From: Sarocladium kiliense
Taxonomy: Eukaryota > Ascomycota > Sordariomycetes > Hypocreales > Sarocladiaceae
Length of the DNA: 64,000 bases
Assembly (NCBI GenBank): GCA_030734395.1
Contig: JAUZTG010000028.1
Coordinates: 62,001 to 126,000 of the forward strand
Direction: 5' to 3'
The stretch's first letter is position 1, and the number at the start of each line of letters is the position of its first letter. The notes under the pieces were generated by a model. It had not been told where the DNA came from, made no database searches, and saw nothing but the letters and a program-made list of their open reading frames with translations. Shown here in pieces: positions 55,156 through 64,000 of this stretch. A program made the position numbers and the translations under genes.

Positions 55156-56298
55156 TGGACGATGGAAGGAAGAGCTAGATAGATATGCTGTTGACAGGAG
55201 TCTTTTTGCGCAGGCTCATAGGGGTAGACCTGGGTTGCGACGCAAAAGGCAATGAACAGATGCAGGACAGCAGGCCAAGGGGTTTGTCGAGGTTAGGGAG
55301 ATGCCTCTTATATAGACGGTGTCACCGTAATCTTTGGGAGCCAGGAGTTCCAGGGGTGCATAGACAGAGTCGCATGCCAGAAGACGAAGCACCGTGGTTA
55401 TCAGAGGTTATTGGGCGCAGGAACACCTACTACCCACCCGTATCTCTCTAGATACACTTGCAAGGGCCCGCCCCCGCATTATCACAATCTGGTGCGACTA
55501 ATGTCCCCCGCGGACGCTTGTAGGCCTCGAGTTCAGAGGTCCTAGCCAGCTTGTAACTAGCGAGCGTACCTATGACCTAAAAGGACTCGAGGGCCACGTT
55601 CGTAGGAGAACTCGCCGCTGACCCTAATAGACTATTCGAACGGAAAAGGCTCAGCTTCGTCTTTCACGTCATTCCATAGCTCTCAAATTTTAATCGTCCT
55701 TGGACGCTGTTGCTGTGTGGTATGCAGAAGTTAGCTTTCCAGGTCAGCAAGCAGGATTGGCCTTATCTCCTCCGACTCGTCACTGGTTGCCACTAGCAGC
55801 TCAAGATAGTGCCAGATCAAAGGGCTATCAACAGACTGACAAGAAGAGGTGAGAGGTTTCGGTCCCAGCGAGGAAGACCCCAACAACAGGGACGTGGCGG
55901 CAAATCCCAGCGATAGGAGAACAAGCCTAAGTGGGGTTGGTAACAAGATGGGGCCGGGAACTCGACCGGCTGCTCGACCGGATCTCGACCGGCTGCGTGC
56001 ATCACCGGTCCGGTCATGGCATGGAGTTCGAGTCGGGACAAAAAGACAACAATGAGGCAGACCTGAGCCATGGCTGAGCGTAAACTAGCGCGAGACAATC
56101 CTTGGCGGAATGCAGGGCAACGAGAGTATCAGATAGACTCGCTGGGCCTCCTATGTCTATTTGCTTATTGATAGCTTTGCATGAGACAATAGATAGGATG
56201 CAGGCCAGGAATTCCCCTTTCATTTACATGCCCGTTCTTAACAGCACCTATAGAGTTAGGTGATGATATGATATTCTTGAGATAGGCAGCGCATCAAC
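55156..56298. other. Divergent intergenic region of permease and dehydrogenase
   Basis: About 1.14 kb with no gene. It contains a tandem repeat of CTCGACCGG and a nearby palindrome at 55961-56014 (listed separately). Open frames here are short and overlapping. Confidence 0.45.
55961..56014 (+). promoter_or_regulatory. Three tandem CTCGACCGG units plus ACCGGTCCGGT
   Basis: CTCGACCGG occurs at 55961-55969, 55973-55981 and 55984-55992, that is at 12- and 11-bp steps, about one helical turn. ACCGGTCCGGT follows at 56004-56014. Each unit carries CGG, the half site of Zn2Cys6 factors. The array lies about 300 bp before the dehydrogenase start at 56299. Confidence 0.55.
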
Positions 56299-57449
56299 AT
56301 GTCTCGAACGTACAGCATCGCCGCTATCCCAGGCGACGGGATTGGCATCGAGGTGACTGAGGCTGCCATCACTGTCTTGGAGGCTGTGGCAAAGTGCGGC
56401 AACTTCTTTATTAAGACTGAGAACCTCCCTTGGGGCTCTGCGTTCTACAAGGAGACGGGGGCCTTCTTGCCACCCGACTTCATCACGACACTCAAGAGGC
56501 ACGATGCAGTCTTATTTGGGTCTGTTGGTCTTCCAGGTACGCTTCAAATACCCTTCTGGCTAGCATGTGGCTTTGCAATTCTTCCTATACGGGATGGAAA
56601 TTGAGCACGTAAGCTGATTTAAGTGTAGATGTGCCGGATAATCTCTCACTATGGGGACTTCTGCTAAAAATGCGAGGGCCGATGCAACTTTACGCCAACG
56701 TCCGTCCCATCAAGTGCTTTACAACGCCACGTTTAGCTGGTGCAGACCCTCAACACCTCGACTGGCTCCTTGTGCGCGAAAACAGCGAAGGGGAATACTC
56801 TGGTCACGGAGGTCGCTCCCATATAGGCTACGACTGGGAAGTGGCTACCGAGACCAGCGTATTCACCAGAACCGGGATCCGTCGAATCATGCAATACGCC
56901 TTTGAGGCGGCACAGAATCGACCAAAGAAGCACCTTACCGTCGTTAGCAAGTCGAACGCTCAACGGCATGGATTGGTGCTCTGGGACGAGATCGCCGCTG
57001 AAGTCGCTGTTGACTGGCCTGACGTGAGCTGGGATAAAGAGCTGGTGGATGCTATGACCATGCGCATGGTGACCAAGCCCTGGACTATCGACACCGTCGT
57101 GGGTACAAATCTTCACATAGACATCCTGTCAGACCTCGCAGCGTCGCTGGCTGGATCCATTGGTATTGCGGCATCAGCCAACTTGGATCCGCAGCGTAAG
57201 CACCCATCGGTCTTTGAGCCGGTGCACGGCAGCGCTTTTGACATCATGGGCAAAGGCATTGCTAATCCTATCGGAGCAATCTGGGCGGCAGCTGATATGC
57301 TCGCATGGGTCGGTGAGAAAGAGGCTGCTGATAAGATCATGGTCGCTATCGCCAAGGTTTGTCAGGAGGGCCGTGTCACGCGCGACATGGGAGGTGAGCT
57401 TAATACGAAGCAAGCAACTGATGCCATCGTCAAGGAGGTTTTGGCTTAG
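56299..57449 (+). CDS. Tartrate dehydrogenase / isopropylmalate dehydrogenase family enzyme
   Basis: An NAD(P)-dependent beta-decarboxylating dehydrogenase for 2-hydroxy diacids. Two exons (56299-56536, 56629-57449) give 352 residues, a normal length. Motifs: the N-terminal IAAIPGDGIGIEVTEAAI, the substrate loop LYANVRPIKCF, RENSEGEYSGHGGR, SKSNAQRHGLVLWDE, and the metal/NAD region NLHIDILSDLAASLAGSIG with FEPVHGSAFDIMGKGIANPI. The SEGEYSGHGGR and SKSNAQ forms are those of tartrate dehydrogenase/decarboxylase and D-malate dehydrogenase rather than leucine-pathway Leu2. It lies opposite an anion symporter, which fits uptake and oxidation of a diacid. Preferred substrate is not readable. Confidence 0.9.
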
Positions 57450-58452
57450 TCGGAGGAATATTTTCGCTCAGATGTGTTGAGTTAAAGTGCTCTCCACTGT
57501 CGAGTAGTGCTAAATATTATCCCATTCTGAACGATAGTAAAATTATTCCGCCCTAGGGGTTGACAAAGGGAAGATGAAGGCCAGTTTGTATTCAACACAT
57601 GCTTCAATGCCACTGATTTTAGATATCGAAGTGGTAACACGTAAAACCCTTGCCGGGGTCAGGGATATTGGAACATGACATAAATCTTGCAAACTAGATT
57701 TCTAACTCAGTGATCTTGCTCGCTCGCATTTTCTCGCAAAACGTCTCTTGGCGAGGCTATCTGTATCAACCTCAAAGACTACTGCACTCGGGTAGGCAAC
57801 ACACGTGCTGTAGCCTGAACTAAGAGAGCGAACGGAAAAGTGCACATACAATATCTAGTCAAGAGCAAGGCATGAAGCTGCGCGGACGAAAGGGAAAAAA
57901 TAGCAGAGCGAATTCGAATGTTCATTGGGCATTGCAAACGAAATAAGTAGACATCAGTGTTCGACATATTCTCGGTAGGCTTCCGAAAGATGGCATGGCT
58001 GCATGTATGATTGTGGCCCTCATGACTCGTGGGTATCGCACTTTACTTCGCCATCATCCCGTTCGGAACTCTGGAGTCCGACCGGATAAGCAAGACCCCA
58101 GCTACTCTTTATCGGCTCAGGCACTAAGAAGGTACGCACGAGTACTTAGGCGAAGTTGGACCAAAGCAAGCCCGGTCTATCTAGCTCCAGTGTTCGCAGC
58201 GGGCGCTAGAGCAGATTGGTTGCTGTCCACTGTGGCCTTTGCCTTGAGAACCCCCTCGTCCTTCTGATCCCCTGTTACTTGAGAACCTACACTATAAGAC
58301 TGTGGTAACTAACCGCTAATGCGGGTTTGTGAGCTTGGTCCCCAGCACATGCAGCCAGCGCTTCCCTCTTCCATGTGCATATAATTCATCATTCTTCATT
58401 CCCTTCAAAACGGTAAACCACGCAAGGAAGAAACCTCATTCAGTTCATAACA
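57450..58452. other. Intergenic region
   Basis: About 1 kb on the way to the dehalogenase-like gene. A plus-strand frame (57995-58267) lacks any signature. No RNA or repeat was recognised. The end should contain the promoter of the next gene. Confidence 0.4.
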
Positions 58453-59319
58453 ATGGCCACCGCTCGCAAGCATGTTGTGTTCGACGTGGTTGGCACCTGC
58501 ATGTCCTACGATGCTGTATTCGATGCACTCGACGCCCGCCTTGGTGAGCGCCTCCGAGAACAATGCATCAAGCCAAAGCTCCTCGGATACACTTGGTTCG
58601 AGGCATCAGAGCGCGAGTATACTTATCTCAGTATCTCCGGTCGCTACGTGCGTTTCTACGATGTCTTCCGCAGTCTATTCTACCGTATGCTATGGATGGC
58701 TGGCATCGAGGAGCCCCGACAGTTCGCCTCGGAGGCTGATCTCGACTACATCATGGAGCAGTATATGAAGCTTCAGCCTCGCCCGGGCATTGCTGAATGC
58801 TTCCAGCTGCTTCGCGACAATGGCTTTACTGTCTGGGCCTTCACCGCTGGGGATGTGAAGCGGGTGCGCGGCTACTTCCTCGATAACGGGATTGATATGC
58901 CCGAAGAGCACTTCATGTCTTGCGACTCTCTTAAGCTTGGAAAGCCTGATCCAGCCGCGTACCGGCCACTGCTGGACCGTTTTGGCAATGAGGAGGCGTG
59001 GTTCGCGGCCGCGCATATGTGGGATGTATCGGCTGCCAAGTCTACTGGGTGAGTTCCTCCTCTATTACTGTTATTGCTATTGCTCGGGAGTATCAGTCCC
59101 ATGTTTTATTCAAGACATGACATCGATGTTTTTATATTGCGCTCTATGCAACAATTGGCTGACATCTACATCTTCACGAACAGATTCAAGGGTGCATACT
59201 GCACCGTGTGGGAGAAGGAACCGTGTGAGGATCTCTTTGGCAAAATGGAGGTGATGGAGGATACCTTTCCAGCCATGGCAAGAAAAATCATTGGCTACTC
59301 CCGGGCTTCTTCTACCTAG
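58453..59319 (+). CDS. Haloacid dehalogenase-like (HAD) hydrolase
   Basis: Two exons (58453-59048, 59184-59319; intron of 135 nt, GTGAGT..ACAG) give 243 residues. The nucleophile motif is HVVFDVVGTCMSYDAVFDAL, with the first Asp of DxxGT present. Motif II is TVWAFTAGDVKRVRGYF, and the Lys motif is SLKLGKPDPAAYRPLL. The acidic motif follows in AAHMWDVSAAKSTGFKGAYC, read across the intron. The absence of the second Asp in motif I is usual for L-2-haloacid dehalogenases rather than phosphatases. A dehalogenase or other small hydrolase is likely; physiological substrate is unknown. Confidence 0.85.
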
Positions 59320-59990
59320 TATGATAGTATAGGCCAGATAGTGAAAATGGATGTTGTTGGGGATAGTGGTGATGGCGAGTAGCGTCAGCTGTTGAATGCG
59401 ACATAATCACATCTGGAGAGACCGGAACCTGCCATGCCGTCCAATGCACTGCCCTTGTATCTCAAGCCGGCCTTCGTTGGTGTTGTTTGGTTCACGAGGT
59501 GCTCACCTAGACGCATTCCCGTAGATGAGACTGTACTGTGGGACCGGATGGATGATCGATATGGCCGGCTAGAGCACGTTGCCGGTCCCGGGTTTGGGCC
59601 AGGTTGGGCGATCTGCAGTCCATGTATCCCTGGTATCAGCCACCGCGACTATTAGCTCCAAGCTTATCGCCGGTCCATTCACAGGGAACAGACAGACGCT
59701 TGCAATGCCCACAATTGAACTCTCAACATGCGGGGTGCCGCCTTTCTCAAGCAGCCGCTTATCGGCGTGTGGGTTGCCTGAATCGTCACAGATCAAGGAA
59801 CATCCCTCAAGGATATCTCGAAGTACGGTGTACCAGGGTAGAGTATACTAAGCTCGACACTCTGTATGACCTCTCTATATCACCAGCGCCGTGTATCATT
59901 TCAGTCTTCTCTCGACTGTTCGTGAAGTGGCGCTGGTTCCGAGACGGCATCTTATCCTCCTCCACGTTTAAGCATACCACGGCTTTCACC
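59320..59990. other. Intergenic region
   Basis: About 670 bp before the FAD oxidase. An open frame runs from 59604 into the gene, but without an ATG before 59991. The GC-rich stretch at 59540-59600 holds several CCGG sites. No separate gene is visible. Confidence 0.4.
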
Positions 59991-61521
59991 ATGTCGGGTC
60001 AAGCAAACCAACGCAACGCAGGCCCAGTCCCGAACCCCCTTCCCTCCTTCTGGATCAAAGAGCCGCAGAAGCTGGACAACTTTCGCAGCTCAGCGAACCT
60101 GCCAGCTCGAGCCGACATTGTCATCATCGGCGCCGGTTTTGCAGGTGTGGCCACCGCATATCACATCCTCAAGGACAATCCAAATCCTCCGTCAATCGTC
60201 TTACTAGAGGCTAGGCAGGTCTGTTCTGGGGCGACAGGCCGCAATGGAGGCCATACCAAACCTGATACGTACTTCAACGTCCCAAAGTATAGCAAGCTAT
60301 ATGGCCCTCGCGCCGCGGCAGAGCTGGCTGCATTTGAAGCTTCGCATGTTCTTGCTATGAAGGACTTGGTCGAGACGGAGGGTCTCGATTGCGATTTTCA
60401 TCTTACCCGTGCCCTTGACGTGTATCTGGATCCGGAGCATGCACATCAAACTGAGGTAGCCTACAGAAACCTCATCGAGGAGGGCATCGTGAACTTGAGA
60501 GATGTGTCGTTTACCCCCAAGAAGGATGCGGAGAGGGTAAGCGTCTCGTGTTTCCTTGGAGACGTTGCCTGCTAGTGCCCTGCTAATCCTGGAGTTTATT
60601 AGATCTCTGGCGTGAAGGGAGCACAATGCTGCTTTTCATTCACTGCTGCACATCTTTGGCCATCCAAGATGGTTCATCAACTCCTAAGGAAGCTTCTTGA
60701 TCAAGGCTTGAACCTCCAAACACATACTCCGGTTGAGTCCGTAGCCTCGTCGGCAGACCAACCCTCTGAATGGCTTGTCCAAACCTCCCGCGGCTCAATC
60801 ACTTGCAAGAAGATTGTATACGCGACGAATGGCTACACGTCACATATCCTGCCGGCCTATGCCAACGCCATAGTGCCTGTCCGCGGCATCGCCTGTCGCA
60901 TTGCTGGCACAAAAGGGGTTAACACCCCCCATTTGGTCAACACATACGGTATCCGGTTCGATGCGCGCAACAACGATTATCTGATCCCCAGGGCTGACGG
61001 CAGCATCGTGGTCGGCGGTGCAAGGCAGAGATTTTGGCACAACAAGGACCGTTGGTTTGGGAATGTACGCGACGACGAATTGGTGGAAGAGGCTGTATCG
61101 TACTTCGATGGGTACATGCAGCGGCACTTTCGGGGATGGGAGGACTCAGGAGCAAAGATGACAGATATCTGGACTGGAAGTACGTATTGCTCATGAACCC
61201 CAAGCAGCCCATGATCACCCGACTGACATCACAACAGTCATGGGGTACAGTTCTGACTTTATGCCGCATTTGGGCGCTGTACCAGACAGTCCTGGCCAAT
61301 TCATAATCGCAGGATTTTCGGGCCACGGCATGCCGGAAATTCTGCTTTCGAGCAAAGGCGTTGCTGCCATGATTAGAGAGGACAAGAATTTCGAGCAGAC
61401 ACAGCTGCCGCATATATTCAAGACGACAAAAAGTAGGGTGACTGCGCAGAAGAGTTTGTTAGAGGCGTCCCTCCAGGGACTTTGGGAAGGGGGCCAGCGC
61501 GAGGGAAAAGCCCGGCTCTAA
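59991..61521 (+). CDS. FAD-dependent oxidoreductase (DAO / amine oxidase family)
   Basis: Three exons (59991-60536, 60603-61179, 61238-61521) give 468 residues. The FAD-binding dinucleotide fold is DIVIIGAGFAGVATAYHILK near residues 43-62, followed by the ATGRNGGHTKPD block. The middle exon carries YATNGYTSHILPAYANAIVP and ADGSIVVGGARQRFW. The last exon has MGYSSDFMPHLGAVPD and the C-terminal GFSGHGMPEI that closes the FAD site. This is the glycine/D-amino acid oxidase-like family. The protein ends in ARL, a variant PTS1, suggesting peroxisomal location, as for the acyl-CoA ligase at 46730. Oxidation of an amine or amino acid with release of hydrogen peroxide is the expected chemistry. Confidence 0.9.
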
Positions 61522-62210
61522 GGGGAGACGCGGATGGTATAATGAACCAGGTAGCTGGAACTATAGGAGGCAACTGGTCTCTCGTAGCTCGTGTGTCTAG
61601 TAAGCTGGAGATGTCATACACGAAACGCGCCCATGTAGGACAAGTGCCTTAGATCCCGCCCGATTTCACAGTAGGAGCTGAACCAGAACCCCGCCAGTAT
61701 CAGTGCCTTGGTGAACCTTGCCTGAGGAGTCACGGGAGTCGAGTCTAGGTTGAAGAAGATGTAAATAAGACCATCGTGGTTTGAGAGGTGATATCCACAT
61801 ACAGCCTGCCGACGGGTACAGAGGTTAGGGCGGTTTGGGTCGATTCTCAGTGGGCGAAAGACTAGCCACGCCACAATACAGCTTACTCAAGTCTGTAGCC
61901 TTTATTCGCAGTGGGTGGTGTGGGCTGTGGAGTGGTTCCGGTGGAAGCTTGGGGAGAACATGGCCTCCGCCGGAAGCAACCCACCCATTTAGCAATAGTC
62001 TTGGTCAGTTCCAAAGCAGAGCACGGCGCCGGATTCCGCGGATACTGCTCAAAACATTGGGCTAGGTAATCTCTCGGAAGCTGGGGTAAGAGATGGGGTA
62101 AGAAATGGAGTATATGGAGCTCTCGGCAGCTATGGACCTCGGCCCTGCGAGGGTGATAAGCCGGGCCACCCTCGTACAATTAACCAGACAGTGATGCAGC
62201 GCGAACCATC
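61522..62210. other. Intergenic region with TCCGGTGGAA element
   Basis: About 690 bp between the oxidase and the final regulator gene. It contains the fifth 10-mer at 61937-61946 and a related CTCCGCCGGAAGC about 25 bp further on. No gene was recognised. Confidence 0.45.
61937..61946 (+). promoter_or_regulatory. TCCGGTGGAA element, copy 5
   Basis: Upstream of the Zn2Cys6 gene by about 265 bp. It is in a 15-base match (TTCCGGTGGAAGCTT) with copy 4. Confidence 0.55.
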
Positions 62211-64000
62211 ATGGAGACCGAACGCGACCTTGCTTTACTGAGCGTTGAGCCTGCTCGAATTTCGACAGAAAGCGAGCAGCCTACTGCCCAGGATGACTCC
62301 CCAGGCCAGCCAGGTAAAGCATCTCGAACAAAGCGATCCAAGGTAGCTTGTCTCCATTGCAGGCGTAGAAAGGTTCGCTGCGATGTATATCCCCACGGAG
62401 CTCCTTGCACCAACTGTCGACTGGACAACATCCACGATTGTGCTCCTTGCGGGAAGAAGCTGAGACGCTATGATGTCCCAGGGCATTCAATATCTTCCAG
62501 GCTACCAACGGTGCAACCTCGTCCCGTGTCCATCAAGACGGGTCCGTCTGTATCGTCTTCTCAGGACAGTCCGGCGGCAACTGCACCCAGCGAGCAAGTA
62601 ACGGCAGCCCAGGGACAGCCTTCGACGCCTGAAGGTCGTTCCAAGGAGCAATCTTCCACCCCAGATCGGCAGCCCTTCAATGACATTTTCGGACACCAGA
62701 TTGAGCTCCCGAAACCCCAGCCTCGGCCGGTCCACGAGAACTGCCATGTTGATGCCATCGCATCGACCCCTTCGTCTTCGTCGCGACTCTCAACTGTGCC
62801 AGGCTTTCTGACTTGTGACTTGTCAAACGTGTCGGATGAGGATCTCGTATACCTACAAAACAAAGGATGCTTCAGCTTCGCCGAAAAGGACATCATTGAT
62901 GAGCTGCTCCAGTCCTACTTCGACTACATTGCACCGCACATGCCCTTTATCGACGAGACGAGCTTCTGGGAGATGTATCATGCCCAATATCACCACAAAG
63001 GCAGCGACGAGTCTGCTTCCGCCGATTTAACCAGTATCTCCCTCCTGCTATTCCATGCCATGCTTTTCGCCGCTACGACCTGCGCCCCGATGTCGCTCTT
63101 AAGACGCCTTGGATACACATCACGCAGCACCGCTCGACGCGACGCATTCTTCCGTGTCCGTGCACTATACTCTCTCGACATCGAACACGACAGCCTAGTT
63201 CTCGTTCAGGCCTTCCTCCTAATGTCTTATTGGCGCGGGGAGGTGGGCGAGGATAAAGATTCGTGGCATTGGGTCGGCTTGGCGGTATCACTAGCCCATC
63301 ACCTCGGTCTGCACAGGAAACCCAGCGCCGTTCTTACGCAGAGACAGGATACTGTTAGGCGGAGATGTTGGTGGAGTTGCGTGGTGCGGGACAGGCTGGT
63401 TGCCCTTGCGCACCATCGACGTCCTAGGATTCGACTCACAGGGTCGGACGTTCCCCAGCTAACACTGGCTGACTACAACTTGTGTTTAAGGTCGGGAATG
63501 AGCGGTCTCTCCCCAGCAGAGGAGCTTGGGAAGAGAACTGCCCTGACCATGTTCTCCCTACAACTCATACGTCTGGTGCTGTGTATGGAGTCAGACGAGA
63601 TCTCAACTATTGGCAATCAATGGCCATTGTCGCCAGCTTCCTCAGAGACTTGGTCGCGAACAAAGCATACTGCAAATGACGATGGACTTTCGGTTGGGCA
63701 TACGGGGCTTGACGATTGGCGACTGAACCTTCCCGAGGTTCTGCAGCGATCAGCCAATCCAGATGCTGATGATTCCGTCTTGCCTTGTATCCTAGTGCTG
63801 CGTAACGCTCTCCAGATCTACTACCAGTGAGTTCAGATAATGTTATGACGAAGGATAAGGCCGTTCAGAAAGCTGACACCGCCTCTAGTAAGCTGATATT
63901 GTCAATTGTCTCCCCACGACTTCTCCTGCGAGACGGCAATGCGAGATCCTCGAGGGATGCGCAGTTGGCTCGAGCTTCTTCTCTTACTCTTGTCCAGCTT
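62211..64000 (+). CDS. Zn2Cys6 transcription factor, partial (runs off window)
   Basis: ATG at 62211 starts a regulator with the zinc cluster VACLHCRRRKVRCDVYPHGA followed by PCTNCRLDNIHDC, a complete set of six cysteines. A Ser/Pro-rich linker leads to the fungal-specific factor domain (LLQSYFDYIAPHMPFIDETS and SWHWVGLAVSLAHHLGLHRK). Exon 1 ends at 63826, an intron runs 63827-63888 (GTGAGT..CTCTAG), and the frame continues KLILSIVSPRLLLRD to the window end. A TCCGGTGGAA element lies upstream. It may regulate the oxidase or the dehydrogenase cluster. Confidence 0.88.

Noticed and set aside
1..64000. CRISPR arrays, riboswitches or bacterial-type operons
   Set aside because: Intron-bearing fungal genes throughout; no regularly spaced repeats with spacers were seen.

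Overview
The window is from a filamentous ascomycete (Pezizomycotina, most likely an Aspergillus/Penicillium-type Eurotiomycete). Genes are split by short introns of about 50-90 nt with GT..CTAAC/CTGAC..AG signals. Zn2Cys6 regulators, MFS permeases, a HeLo-domain protein and a NACHT protein are present, and several relics carry transition-type decay resembling RIP. All calls come from reading the sequence; no homology search was run.

Layout. 0.4-7.0 kb: a possible small metabolic cluster with a monocarboxylate-type MFS permease, a PLP aminotransferase, a ketopantoate-reductase-family enzyme and a Zn2Cys6 regulator. 8.4-11.5 kb: housekeeping genes (an augmin HAUS4-like protein and mitochondrial aspartate aminotransferase). 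12.5-20.8 kb: a self-recognition type locus with a broken ankyrin gene, an intact NACHT NTPase, an intact HeLo-domain protein (HET-S type cell-death executor) and a divergent gene of unknown function. 20.9-24.6 kb: a graveyard of unrelated relics (NACHT fragment, GT8 glycosyltransferase, BTB protein, helicase-like element ORF, AT-rich tract, phospholipase C). 26.3-29.4 kb: a zinc alcohol/formaldehyde dehydrogenase and a cupin protein. 29.5-32.4 kb: further relics (LINE tail, PAQR pseudogene, purine-rich tract). 32.4-38.8 kb: an alpha-glucoside-type permease, cytosolic glutamyl-tRNA synthetase and an NmrA-like protein. 39.3-43.7 kb: a Zn2Cys6 factor and a bZIP factor. 44.2-64 kb: an apparently catabolic region with two anion/cation symporter-type MFS permeases, an acyl-CoA ligase, a gamma-glutamylcyclotransferase-like protein, a tartrate/isopropylmalate-type dehydrogenase, a haloacid-dehalogenase-like hydrolase, a FAD amine oxidase and two Zn2Cys6 regulators.

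Two observations stand out. First, the NACHT protein and the neighbouring HeLo protein look like a HET-S/NWD2-type signalling pair: after intron correction, the short NACHT N-terminus and the HeLo C-terminus carry a similar Asn/Ser/Gly-rich segment that could be a shared amyloid signalling motif. Second, the 10-mer TCCGGTGGAA occurs five times, all between genes, and only between 46.3 and 62.0 kb. Two copies are in one divergent promoter and one lies just upstream of a Zn2Cys6 regulator start. This suggests an uncharacterised regulon that ties the catabolic region together.
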